Positions 51,160 through 59,172 are shown, numbered from the stretch's first letter. The stretch: 64,000 nucleotides of DNA from UBA4729 sp039931245 (GCA_039931245.1 JBDTSH010000016.1:136758-200757), one strand, 5' to 3'. The notes: generated by a model not told the origin, from the letters alone. Numbers and translations are program-made.

Positions 51160-51867
51160 ATGGAAAGCGACCAATTTATGAAACAAACTTCTAGCAACAC
51201 TCCGCGCGGTGTTGAGCTCATTATCTGGGATCTCGACGGCACACTCTTAAATAGCCTGATCATCAGTATCGATGTCTGGCAGACAGTCCTGCCCCGACAT
51301 GGCTTTAGCGCCCCAACCAAGCACGAGGTTGCCAGAAATTACCATGGCACCTTGTTGGAGACCGCCCAGTCACTCGCCCCGCTAGCTACCCCCAAACAAA
51401 CCACGGCCATCCTGAATGATTTTATGATTGTCGACAATGCCTACATTCAAGATGCCAATTATCACCTGTTTCCGGATGCCGTTAGTCTGGCCGAACGGGC
51501 GCACGCGACGGGGGCCAAACAGATCCTGGTTACCAATCGTGCCCATGGTATCGATCGGCTCAATGCCAGTCCCCGCAACTTAATTGCTAACTCACGACTG
51601 CGCGACTTGTTCGATGTAATTATCTGTAGCGACGAAGTCGTGGAGCGTAAACCGAGCCGCCATGTCTTGTCTGGCATCGAGCACGACCCTAGTAAGACAT
51701 TGATCGTCGGCGATCAGTTCGTTGACGCCCAATTTGCGGCTAACCTAGGTTGCCAGGCGGTTCTCGTCAACCGGAACGGCTTCCCAATTGCCCATCTAGA
51801 TAAGTTGGATGCCGGCTGGGAAGCCTATGTCCAGCTTGTGCAATCTCTTGACGAAGTTGATCTCTAG
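51160..51867 (+). CDS. HAD-superfamily phosphatase (PGP-like)
   Basis: 235 residues; full HAD motifs: LIIWDLDGTLLNS near 22-34 (DxD present), motif II ILVTNR, Lys ERKPSRHV and motif IV VGDQFVDAQFA. Likely phosphatase on a small metabolite (phosphoglycolate-like). Promoter TGCTATACT is about 110 nt upstream, so it has a long leader, unlike many neighbours. A short ATG at 51178 is an alternative start. Confidence 0.85.
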   Translation: MESDQFMKQTSSNTPRGVELIIWDLDGTLLNSLIISIDVWQTVLPRHGFSAPTKHEVARNYHGTLLETAQSLAPLATPKQTTAILNDFMIVDNAYIQDANYHLFPDAVSLAERAHATGAKQILVTNRAHGIDRLNASPRNLIANSRLRDLFDVIICSDEVVERKPSRHVLSGIEHDPSKTLIVGDQFVDAQFAANLGCQAVLVNRNGFPIAHLDKLDAGWEAYVQLVQSLDEVDL

Positions 51868-52085
51868 CCGGTGATTAAGATCGGGCCTAGTACCAGGTAT
51901 TTATGAAGTGCCGCTGGGGCGACGTAGAGGCGCCCCTGTATCAGTATCAGAATGAGACGATCGCTAATTTGCGGGCAGCGGCAGGTTGCTCTATCGGTTC
52001 CCCAAGAAGCAAAACGACCGAACTACACCGAGTATAGACTACGCGAAAAAGTAGCTGTTAACAGAGGTGATGTTGACGCTGCATA

Positions 52086-52114
52086 TTGACAAAAACACTA
52101 GTAGTTGCTATACT
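52086..52114 (+). promoter_or_regulatory. strong leaderless promoter
   Basis: TTGACA (52086-52091), 17-nt spacer ending in TGC, TATACT (52109-52114). Start site near 52121, 2-3 nt before ATG 52124. One of the clearest promoters in the window. Confidence 0.85.
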
Positions 52115-52123
52115 ATGGATAAT

Positions 52124-52759
52124 ATGTCAGAAGCTCTCAATTACCCAAACTTTTATCAGCCAGTCGCCGGGCGACCCTCCCCCCGCGCCGAACAACTTAT
52201 GGACACGACGCAATCCTTTAATGAATTATTTGATGACGTGATGTTGCAAAATATGGGCGCCGTCAGGCAATTTGATTATTACACCGACATGCCAGTCGCT
52301 CATCTGCTCACGCATCTTGAGGTGGGCGGACAAGAATATAGCCTCGTGCTCAAAGATAATGCCAGTAATGTCGATAGTTTGACTGCTACCGGAACCATTT
52401 TTACGCCGAGCCAGACAACAAAAAGAGATATTACTCTGCAAAGAATTGCCGGTGGCCGTGGTCGGGAATGTTGGAGCTACCGCTTAGGGGCCGATGGCGT
52501 AGTGCGCCGCTGGGACGCCGGTGCTGCCAACGCCCAGCCGCAACCGATTACAGAACGGGGCCGAGACGACGGCGATAAAACGGCGAGTGGCAAGACGCTC
52601 CAGGATAAGATCGGGCTAATAGCTGTCAAGAATTTAAACATTCTGATTGGGAATAAATTTCTCAATAACAGCCTGGCTGAAGACATGGGCCTGAATAATC
52701 AGCCAGTCGACCTCGAAGAGATGGTGGGACTGCGCGACTTCTTACAGATAGCCGGCTAG
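52124..52759 (+). CDS. hypothetical protein, 211 aa
   Basis: Not recognised. Soluble; a beta-rich middle (VGGQEYSLVLKDNASNVDSL) and a charged C-terminal half. ATG 52124 (MSEALNYPNF) follows the promoter directly; ATGs at 52115 and upstream fall within or before the -10. Lies between the two paralogous genes at 50372 and 52929. Confidence 0.6.
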   Translation: MSEALNYPNFYQPVAGRPSPRAEQLMDTTQSFNELFDDVMLQNMGAVRQFDYYTDMPVAHLLTHLEVGGQEYSLVLKDNASNVDSLTATGTIFTPSQTTKRDITLQRIAGGRGRECWSYRLGADGVVRRWDAGAANAQPQPITERGRDDGDKTASGKTLQDKIGLIAVKNLNILIGNKFLNNSLAEDMGLNNQPVDLEEMVGLRDFLQIAG

Positions 52760-52928
52760 CTGGTAACGCGAGTCGTCCAGACATACGTGCCTGCCGTTAC
52801 TTGGGCATTCCGCCCCAGCACAAAAGTTGATGAATGTGGCAAAGATTTTTGAATAGGCCGTTATTTATGCAGAGGAGCCTTTCTATGGATTATAATAAGG
52901 GGTATTGCTACGAGAGAGGGAGATGATC

Positions 52929-53540
52929 ATGCCAAACCAACATATCGAAAAGACACCTGATCCAAACCAAGTACTGAGTGATTTTCTCAAGAGCGTCAGC
53001 CGCTACGCTGTCAACGCTCGCCGAGTCGAGCAGCTAGATTATCTCAGTGGCCGCTACCGAAAGAAACTGGATGACCTGATCGATGGACAGGGTGAAAAAT
53101 TACATCGTTGGGAAGATACGTGGTCAGAGCCTCTAATTCGCAACCTGGCCAGCCTGGCGATCAAAGGCCGCCAAGCTGAAGTCGAGGCTAATAAACGGCG
53201 GCAGCCGCCGTTCTTGTACGCGCGTGGCCTAAAAATCCTAGATCGACTGCCGAACTGGGCAGGTATGACTATCGAGGCCGCCTCGATCAGCGGCGATCCG
53301 ATCATCGAGCAAAGTCACTTCCCGAGCAGTGGGGCATATTTTTATTATGACGAAACTCGATTGACGGAAGCCGCCGGCCAGTTGCACGGTGACAACATTT
53401 TGGAGCCGGATGACACGACGCTCGTTTTGCTGGCCCCAAACGGCCGCTATGGGCATCGCCATGATCGCTTCCACGTCCCGTTACTCAATGAGGCGACACT
53501 CCAGCCGCAGGTCACTCTTCGTGTCGCCGACTATCGATAA
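52929..53540 (+). CDS. hypothetical protein, paralogue of 50372-50983
   Basis: 203 residues from ATG 52929, with AGGGAG 6 nt upstream; the longer frame starts at TTG 52905. Same family as 50372-50983, identical at about half the positions, including KGRQAEVEA, PNWAG and AASISGDPII. TATAAT in GATTATAATAAGG lies about 35 nt upstream. Function unknown. Confidence 0.65.
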   Translation: MPNQHIEKTPDPNQVLSDFLKSVSRYAVNARRVEQLDYLSGRYRKKLDDLIDGQGEKLHRWEDTWSEPLIRNLASLAIKGRQAEVEANKRRQPPFLYARGLKILDRLPNWAGMTIEAASISGDPIIEQSHFPSSGAYFYYDETRLTEAAGQLHGDNILEPDDTTLVLLAPNGRYGHRHDRFHVPLLNEATLQPQVTLRVADYR

Positions 53541-53576
53541 ATGATGGGGGAGGGTCGCTTAGTTGCTCTGGGTTAA

Positions 53577-53858
53577 TTACTTAACAGGTTTTAGGCCAAG
53601 GCACTGCTCGACGTAACTAGCTAGCCTGTGAGCGACAACTAATTTCGCACGGGCGTTTGTGACGGTTATTTCTTCCATAGGCTGAGACACGGGTGATCCC
53701 TCATACTTCATTGCGGCCAGGTGGGTGATTCTTTGCAGCCGCTTGTCGGCAGACGGTGTCAGGGTGGTTTGGGTAGACTCGAGCGCGAAGGTTGTTTCAA
53801 TGTGTCGATTTGGTAGCGCTACTTGACTCTCAAGATTTAGGAGGAATTTTTCGTTCAT
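53577..53858 (-). CDS. hypothetical protein, 93 aa
   Basis: Soluble 93-residue protein, not recognised; Thr-rich beta-like N-terminal half (TTFALESTQTTLTPSA) and a helical C-terminal half. TATACC lies five bases before ATG. Between the paralogue and the CHAP hydrolase. Confidence 0.45.
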   Translation of the reverse strand: MNEKFLLNLESQVALPNRHIETTFALESTQTTLTPSADKRLQRITHLAAMKYEGSPVSQPMEEITVTNARAKLVVAHRLASYVEQCLGLKPVK

Positions 53859-54001
53859 ATGTAGGTATATTTATGCATTTCTAATATGGTTCGTCAAGAT
53901 ACTCACGAGTACTGCGGTTCAGTCCACGCCCAACGTAACCTACATAAAGCCAAGCGTCTAGCTTTGACAGAACTATAGTACATAAAAATCGGAGGAAAGC
54001 C

Positions 54002-55168
54002 TTAGAAGTGGATAAACACTAGACCCGTCGTATAGCGCCAACCTTCGCTATAGTGGCCCGCAAAGTCGGTGTTGTATTGGCTCACATAAATAGCGCTCTG
54101 GCCATTCATGGTCCCGATAGATTCAACATGCATAGAATGACCCCAGGTACCGGCCGTGCTAATGGCGATAGAATTCACCGTCGGGTTGCTATCGACAGGT
54201 ATACCGGCCGCCCGGGCGTTGGCGGGCCATTGTTTGGCGTCACCACTGCCTCCCCAATAGGGCATATCGTGTGTGTCTTTTCCGGCTAAGTAATCTTGAT
54301 GAACCTTAAACGCCGTATAGGAAACACACTCGCGGTTAAACATACCCCAGGAGTCCAGCAAACTATCTTGACCGGCATTGTCCCACACTCTTGGATACCC
54401 CCCATGATTCGGGTCGCCCGACAAGGTGCCTCCAACCTGGTAGCGGCTAATCAGAGCGGCTTGCTGATGGCGCAAGTCGGCAATTTTGGATTGGTTAGCT
54501 TGAATTTCCTGACCGTAATCGGCCTGCTGTGATTGATTGTAAGCCAGTAATTTTGCTTGTTCGGCCCGGTTGGCGTCAATCTGGGCTTGCTGGCTATGCT
54601 CGTTCTTTAGTAGTTGGTCTACTTCGGCTTTTTGAGCCGCCAGGGTGGCTTGTAACTTTGCGACTAACTGCACGGTTATCTGCAACTTTTTTTGCACGAC
54701 TGATCGGTAGGCTTTTTTGTCGACAAAGTCACTCAAGTTTTTACTGGTTGCGAGCTCTTCTAATACTGTCGGTTCACCATCAATAAACATCATTTTTATT
54801 ATTTGGCCTAAAACGAGACGCTGCTTGGCTAGTTCTGTCTGGGCATCAACGATTTGTTTTTGTAGGTCGGCTTGGGCATTTTCGTTTTGGGCAATCTGCT
54901 GCTCGACTTGATCGACTTGAGCCTGCAAACGATTGACGGCATCCTGATAGCTAGTGGCTTGCTCTGCAAGCTGAGATACCGTCGTTTGGGTTTGAATATT
55001 CTGCTGTTGCAGGCCTTGGATTTGCTGGTCGAATTGATCGGCATAGACTGGTTGACTACTCGGTATGCGGCTTAGCGCTAGGACGATTAGTATGAGTAAT
55101 ACTCTGGTATATCGACCGGCGGCGGCTACAGTTGTGAAAATTTTATTTTTGGTTGGACTCCGCATCAT
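54002..55168 (-). CDS. secreted coiled-coil CHAP-domain peptidoglycan hydrolase
   Basis: 388 residues: signal peptide (cleavage near VYA-DQ, ~43), a long coiled coil (~45-245, Gln/Lys-rich) and a C-terminal CHAP domain with catalytic Cys in RECVSYTAF and His in GHSMHVE. Layout as in PcsB-like cell-separation hydrolases, whose coiled coil binds FtsX. An FtsX-type ABC pair is encoded at 42696-44755. Nine bases after the small membrane gene upstream. Confidence 0.88.
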   Translation of the reverse strand: MMRSPTKNKIFTTVAAAGRYTRVLLILIVLALSRIPSSQPVYADQFDQQIQGLQQQNIQTQTTVSQLAEQATSYQDAVNRLQAQVDQVEQQIAQNENAQADLQKQIVDAQTELAKQRLVLGQIIKMMFIDGEPTVLEELATSKNLSDFVDKKAYRSVVQKKLQITVQLVAKLQATLAAQKAEVDQLLKNEHSQQAQIDANRAEQAKLLAYNQSQQADYGQEIQANQSKIADLRHQQAALISRYQVGGTLSGDPNHGGYPRVWDNAGQDSLLDSWGMFNRECVSYTAFKVHQDYLAGKDTHDMPYWGGSGDAKQWPANARAAGIPVDSNPTVNSIAISTAGTWGHSMHVESIGTMNGQSAIYVSQYNTDFAGHYSEGWRYTTGLVFIHF

Positions 55169-55177
55169 TCGGCGACT

Positions 55178-55360
55178 TTATTCGTGATCCGTTTTATCGT
55201 GGTCGGTCTTGCTCATGGCCTTCAACATAAAAATCATCATACCTAAACAAAGAAATGGGAAAAGATAAATTAAGTTGAGCTTGAAGATTTTATCAATAAC
55301 AACGAGGGCGATAAAACCGCCAATCATCCAAATGACGTGTGACATCGTGTTGCGTTTCAT
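55178..55360 (-). CDS. small membrane protein with His-rich tail (DUF2933-like)
   Basis: 60 residues: two hydrophobic helices (~8-22 and ~29-46), then a charged HDKTDHE tail that could bind metal. Resembles DUF2933 proteins found at copper loci, and it lies at the edge of one, though on the CHAP side. Called with reserve because of length. Confidence 0.5.
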   Translation of the reverse strand: MKRNTMSHVIWMIGGFIALVVIDKIFKLNLIYLFPFLCLGMMIFMLKAMSKTDHDKTDHE

Positions 55361-55569
55361 AGACTACTCCGAATTAAATAATATTCTTGCTTTAACGACT
55401 GGTTAAAAAACCGGCTATTGAGCGTAACTGCTGGCCCGGTATTGTACTCACTCAATTTGGTACGCTAAGACTTTTGGTTGGCTATCGTTTACGTAGGGCT
55501 TACCTAAACTCTGTAAAGTCCCTCTACTCACCCCAATGGCAGCTGCCAACCAATTTAATTTGTAAATTT

Positions 55570-56145
55570 TCACATATTTTCGATATCTTTTTGCAGCTTA
55601 GTATCATTAATCCCCATATTCACGTCGTCCAGGACGAAGCGCACAATCCCGTTTTTATCGATGAGAACGAAAGTATGTCCTGGCTTCATACCTCTATGCA
55701 TCGATGATGGCAAATTAAGCATACCGTAGGTGTTGGAGACGGCCGTATTGCTGTCAAACAACATAGTACCTTTGGCCAAGGCGGGCTGTTTGCGGAAGGC
55801 CGTCTGCCAAGCACTCGGGGTGTCGGTCACGATGTTGGCGCTGGTTACCGAATTACTATTGAGCTGGGTATCGGCCCCGAGGGCTGCTATTTGGTTCCAG
55901 CAAGCGGGATAACACATAACGCCTTCGCTGAAGAAAAGTACGACGTCATGTCCTCGCTGTTGCTTTAAACTAAACGTATTATTGGATTGGTCGCTAAGCG
56001 TAAAGTCCGGGGCAGCTTTACCAACGAGCTGGTTGAGCTGTTGCTGGGGCGTGGTGGCAGCAGTTGATGTCGGTGAATTTGGGCGCAGCATTATCGCGGC
56101 AATGGCGATTATGGCGATGGCGGCTAATACGGTGTAAAATTTCAT
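55570..56145 (-). CDS. membrane-anchored thioredoxin-fold peroxiredoxin-like protein
   Basis: 191 residues: N-terminal anchor (~4-20), then an AhpC/TSA-type domain (GKAAPDFTLSDQSNNTFSL) with the redox site GVMCYPACWNQ, two Cys four apart. Acts outside the membrane, receiving electrons from the CcdA-like protein whose gene overlaps by 4 nt (ATGA type). Confidence 0.8.
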   Translation of the reverse strand: MKFYTVLAAIAIIAIAAIMLRPNSPTSTAATTPQQQLNQLVGKAAPDFTLSDQSNNTFSLKQQRGHDVVLFFSEGVMCYPACWNQIAALGADTQLNSNSVTSANIVTDTPSAWQTAFRKQPALAKGTMLFDSNTAVSNTYGMLNLPSSMHRGMKPGHTFVLIDKNGIVRFVLDDVNMGINDTKLQKDIENM

Positions 56146-57020
56146 AACTCGTCTTCCTTATCTGTTGGATTATGTTGGACTTGTCGGTAGGCCGCAGCGG
56201 CGATACCGATAAAAATAGCGAGAAACAGAATCGCCCAAATTGCTTCCGGTACCCCATTTGTTAGCCGGGCGATGGCTCTGGTCAGCTGTGCTACGACTAG
56301 ATCGATCTGGATTTGGTAGCCACCACCGAATTCATTGGGTCCACCGCGTTCAAAGATGAGGATGAAGACACCGATCAGCAAGTAGAGTATTCCGGCCAGC
56401 AAATGTGATAGATTGAGGGTCACTTTTTTACCAAAAATTGAATAGCTTACTTGGCGACGGAACGACTCAAGTTTTTTGGCAATTCCTTTACGGTCAACGG
56501 CAAAGGCAACCAAAAACAGCGGCACAACCATGCCTGTGACGAAGGCGAGCGCGTAAAACGTTCCCAGCCACTGCGAGCCGGGGATAGTTGAAAGTGCCAT
56601 CACCCCAGCGAGGACTGGGGCGCAACAACTTGTCGCGATGCCGGAAAAGATGCCGAGTACGTAGATCGAGCCAAAGTCGTGTTTCTTGAGGGTGGGGTGT
56701 ACTCTCATCGGCAGCATATAGGACCGCCCGAGCAGCATGGTGATGCCGAGTGCAATCATGAACAGACCGCCGATGGTAAATAACGTGCTGTGGTACTGGC
56801 TGAGTAGCGTCCCTAGCGTTGCAAAACCAAGGCCGATCGGTAAAAACACTGTCAGTAAGCCCAAATAATAGACGAAGGTCATTAAGAAAATTTTAGTCCG
56901 GGTTTTAAAGACCGAAGCTAAATATGACGGCAATAGCACACCGATACAACACGGGGCAAATAGCGCGGCTCCCCCGGCCAAAAAGGCGGTTATGAGTGAA
57001 GCGGTGGCGACAATCCCCAT
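56142..57020 (-). CDS. CcdA/DsbD-like membrane thiol transporter
   Basis: 292 residues with about seven membrane helices; conserved Cys in LFAPCCIGVLLPSYL (first helix) and SCCAPVLAGVM (fourth), as in CcdA. Moves reducing equivalents across the membrane to periplasmic-side thioredoxin-fold proteins. In one operon with the peroxiredoxin-like gene downstream and a membrane gene upstream. Confidence 0.85.
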   Translation of the reverse strand: MGIVATASLITAFLAGGAALFAPCCIGVLLPSYLASVFKTRTKIFLMTFVYYLGLLTVFLPIGLGFATLGTLLSQYHSTLFTIGGLFMIALGITMLLGRSYMLPMRVHPTLKKHDFGSIYVLGIFSGIATSCCAPVLAGVMALSTIPGSQWLGTFYALAFVTGMVVPLFLVAFAVDRKGIAKKLESFRRQVSYSIFGKKVTLNLSHLLAGILYLLIGVFILIFERGGPNEFGGGYQIQIDLVVAQLTRAIARLTNGVPEAIWAILFLAIFIGIAAAAYRQVQHNPTDKEDEL

Positions 57021-57022
57021 GG

Positions 57023-57457
57023 CTATTTATCCCCGCAGCAATTCATGACGGCCTCGCTAACGGCCTTCTTGCCGGGGTCATTGCGGTACGCAAAAATAAT
57101 GTAGGCCCCGACCCAAAGTCCGAGTAGTACAAACAGGGCCGGCAATATATTCTTGCTCAGCGTAATCAGAAAATAAAATGTGGTTGTCAACGTCAAAAAG
57201 AAAGGCAGAGTAAATATATGAAGCGCCGGCTTTACCCGCCCATCGGTTTTGTAGTAGAGGCCGGCAATCGATTGGCCCATCAGTAAGCTAAGCAGGACGG
57301 TGTCGTGGAAGCGGCTCGTCCGGTACAAGAATAAGAGACCGAGCCAAGTCAAAAAGATACTTGCACACAAGGCACAGACTTTAAAGGGCAATAGTCGCTT
57401 GGTCACGATCACCAGCATAAAAAGGCCGCTAACGGTTAGTAATATGAGGGCTAACAT
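57023..57457 (-). CDS. membrane protein with Cys pairs, operon with CcdA
   Basis: 144 residues, four or five membrane helices, a CALC pair near the second helix and a C-terminal NCCGDK. Not recognised. It precedes the CcdA-like gene by 2 nt, so it probably shares the redox or metal role. Confidence 0.6.
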   Translation of the reverse strand: MLALILLTVSGLFMLVIVTKRLLPFKVCALCASIFLTWLGLLFLYRTSRFHDTVLLSLLMGQSIAGLYYKTDGRVKPALHIFTLPFFLTLTTTFYFLITLSKNILPALFVLLGLWVGAYIIFAYRNDPGKKAVSEAVMNCCGDK

Positions 57458-57562
57458 GATTTCTCCTTAGAATATAATTTAAATTTTGGATTTTTAGGGC
57501 AGTGTATTGGCGTTGCAAAAAAACCTCTCATTAATACATGCAAAGGTAACGAGAAGTGTTAT

Positions 57563-57946
57563 TTAGATTCGATAGTTTTCGTAGAGCGTGACAAGATCGG
57601 GCGGTACAAAAGAGGCCGAGCGGTAGAGCTGGGCCGGTTTTAATATCTTGTAGTGGTGCCGGGCAAAGAATTGGCCTAGGCAGGTTGCTGTGTCCGGGGG
57701 CAAAGGCTCGGGCATTTGATCTTCGTCTCCACTGTCCAGCACTGCGGCTGGCTGTTGCGCGCTGGGGCTGCTTGCTTTGGCGCAAACGGTAGCACAGTCG
57801 CTTGTCGCCTCGTGGGCTGTGGAATCCATCGTCATTGCGGCCGCTTGCCCCGAGCTTAAAATCGGGGTTGCCAGCAGCAGACTAAGCGTAGTTAGGACGA
57901 GTAACTTACGTGAGATTAATCGCCCGACCTTAATTATCATACGCAA
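57563..57946 (-). CDS. secreted small protein with Cys and His, first gene of the redox operon
   Basis: 127 residues: signal peptide (~15-36), then a short exposed part with DCATVCAK and TCLGQF (three Cys), a DEDQMPEPLPPD acidic segment and RHHYKIL. Not recognised; plausibly a metal or thiol sensor. Its start is just beyond operator A (57953-57969), on the copper-locus boundary. Confidence 0.55.
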   Translation of the reverse strand: MRMIIKVGRLISRKLLVLTTLSLLLATPILSSGQAAAMTMDSTAHEATSDCATVCAKASSPSAQQPAAVLDSGDEDQMPEPLPPDTATCLGQFFARHHYKILKPAQLYRSASFVPPDLVTLYENYRI

Positions 57947-57952
57947 AACTAT

Positions 57953-57969
57953 ATACCCCCCATGGGTAT
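57953..57969. promoter_or_regulatory. CsoR/RcnR-type operator A
   Basis: Palindrome ATACCCCCCATGGGTAT in front of the leftward secreted protein. Same design as operators B and C: ATACCC arms with a G/C tract. Confidence 0.7.
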
Positions 57970-57997
57970 CTAGTCAACTAAGCAACAGGCTTTACAA

Positions 57998-58014
57998 ATA
58001 CCCCTAGGGGGTAT
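57998..58014. promoter_or_regulatory. CsoR/RcnR-type operator B
   Basis: Palindrome ATACCCCTAGGGGGTAT overlapping the -10 region (TATAGA, 58012-58017) of the first regulator gene. G-tract palindromes bounded by TAT/ATA are the known binding sites of CsoR and RcnR family repressors. Confidence 0.75.
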
Positions 58015-58025
58015 AGACTTGCGTG

Positions 58026-58310
58026 ATGAATCCCCCATTAAACAACGCGCCTTACGCCACAACAAGATACTGCAGGGTCAAATTAAAGTCTTGGAAAAAA
58101 ATGATTGCTAGCGAAGCCTACTGTATGGATATCCTGACCCAGAGTTTGGCGATCCAGAAGTCGCTGGCTTCGCTCAGTAAGCTGATTTTAGAGAATCACC
58201 TGACGACCCACATCACTGACATGTACTCCTCGGGTGAAGCCAATCAACAGACGGCCGCTACCCAAGAATTACTCGATCTGTATGAAATTACGCAAATCCG
58301 GGGTAAATAA
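58026..58310 (+). pseudogene. CsoR/RcnR-like regulator with frame-scrambled N-terminus
   Basis: From codon 26 on (MIASEAYCMDIL...) this is the same protein as the intact regulator at 58888, and the last 198 bases (58113-58310) are identical in DNA. The first 25 codons read as non-homologous. In the next frame they do match (IKQRALRHNKILQGQIKVLEK against LKKRATHRSKIISGQITGLQ), so two compensating shifts are needed: one at C5 (58032-58036) and one at A7 (58095-58101). Helix alpha-1, which binds DNA, would be lost. It may be a pseudogene, a slippage-decoded gene or two homopolymer sequencing errors. Confidence 0.7.
58113..58310 (+). repeat. 198-bp identical direct repeat, copy 1
   Basis: Identical to 58975-59172 by base-by-base reading; flanks diverge at once on both sides. 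Covers the C-terminal two-thirds of both regulator genes. Confidence 0.95.
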
Positions 58311-58326
58311 TATAAGGAGACTCGAT

Positions 58327-58848
58327 ATGAGTAACAAATTTCTGTTTATAACGCTCTCAGTTGTCGCTATCGGTACGATTGGCTTCGTCATGCTCAACAA
58401 TTCCAAAATCCCGGATAAACCAAGGCTGGGCACCGCCCAAACCGATCAAGGGCGAACCCACATCAAAGCTGGTGAGAAGATAACCTACAAGAGCGCCATC
58501 CCTACCTCTGGCCCCCATGGGCAAGAAGCGCCGTGGGGCTATTCGGCGACTCAGTATGCCAATGAGAATGTTATTCACAATATGGAACATGGCGGAATCG
58601 TTGTCAGCTATCGACCTGATCTTGACGTCGCTACCATCAACAAGATCAAAGCGCTTTACACAAGCCCTTTTAGCACCACGAATTTCCAACCAAATAAAGT
58701 GGTCATCATGCCTCGGGCTGGCCAGCAAAAGCCCATCGTCCTGGCATCTTGGAACCGCCTATTGGAACTTGATAGCTACAATCAGCAAACGCTCATTGAC
58801 TACTACCTGACGAATGTTGGTAAAAGTCCTGAGCCAACCGCCACATAA
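58327..58848 (+). CDS. DUF3105 membrane-anchored protein
   Basis: 173 residues from ATG 58327 with AAGGAG upstream. One N-terminal span (~5-22), then the DUF3105 domain: PTSGPHGQEAPWGY and VIHNMEHGGIVVSY, rich in His and Met as in copper-linked members. Located outside the membrane. Co-transcribed with the first regulator gene. Confidence 0.82.
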   Translation: MSNKFLFITLSVVAIGTIGFVMLNNSKIPDKPRLGTAQTDQGRTHIKAGEKITYKSAIPTSGPHGQEAPWGYSATQYANENVIHNMEHGGIVVSYRPDLDVATINKIKALYTSPFSTTNFQPNKVVIMPRAGQQKPIVLASWNRLLELDSYNQQTLIDYYLTNVGKSPEPTAT

Positions 58849-58859
58849 GTCCTTGGATA

Positions 58860-58876
58860 ATACCCCAGGGGGGTAT
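58860..58876. promoter_or_regulatory. CsoR/RcnR-type operator C
   Basis: Palindrome ATACCCCAGGGGGGTAT ending in the -10 TATACT (58876-58881) of the second regulator gene, whose ATG follows 6 nt later. The regulator would block its own promoter. Confidence 0.75.
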
Positions 58877-58887
58877 ATACTGAAAGG

Positions 58888-59172
58888 ATGATTGCAGACT
58901 TAAAAAAACGGGCGACCCACCGTTCAAAGATAATTTCGGGTCAAATAACAGGCTTGCAAAAGATGATTGATTCGGAAGCCTACTGTATGGATATCCTGAC
59001 CCAGAGTTTGGCGATCCAGAAGTCGCTGGCTTCGCTCAGTAAGCTGATTTTAGAGAATCACCTGACGACCCACATCACTGACATGTACTCCTCGGGTGAA
59101 GCCAATCAACAGACGGCCGCTACCCAAGAATTACTCGATCTGTATGAAATTACGCAAATCCGGGGTAAATAA
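58888..59172 (+). CDS. CsoR/RcnR family metal-sensing repressor, intact copy
   Basis: 94 residues, three-helix DUF156 fold. Metal residues: Cys in EAYCMDIL (CsoR Cys36 place), His in ENHLTTH and a second His four later, where CsoR has Cys65. This Cys-His-His pattern is that of RcnR (Ni/Co) rather than of CsoR (Cu), yet the operon encodes a CPH-type ATPase and copper-type accessory proteins. Leaderless start, with GAAAGG in the 6 nt before ATG. Controls itself through operator C. Confidence 0.85.
   Translation: MIADLKKRATHRSKIISGQITGLQKMIDSEAYCMDILTQSLAIQKSLASLSKLILENHLTTHITDMYSSGEANQQTAATQELLDLYEITQIRGK
58975..59172 (+). repeat. 198-bp identical direct repeat, copy 2
   Basis: See copy 1 at 58113-58310. 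No inverted ends, target duplication or transposase, so gene conversion or recent duplication fits better than a mobile element. Confidence 0.95.

Noticed and set aside
51925..51955. GC-rich dyad GGGGCG/CGCCCC after the HAD gene as a terminator
   Set aside because: The stem is good but no T-run follows on either strand, so termination is not supported.
58113..59172. 198-bp direct repeat as an insertion element
   Set aside because: Lies inside coding sequence in the same frame, without inverted ends, target duplication or transposase; gene duplication or conversion explains it.
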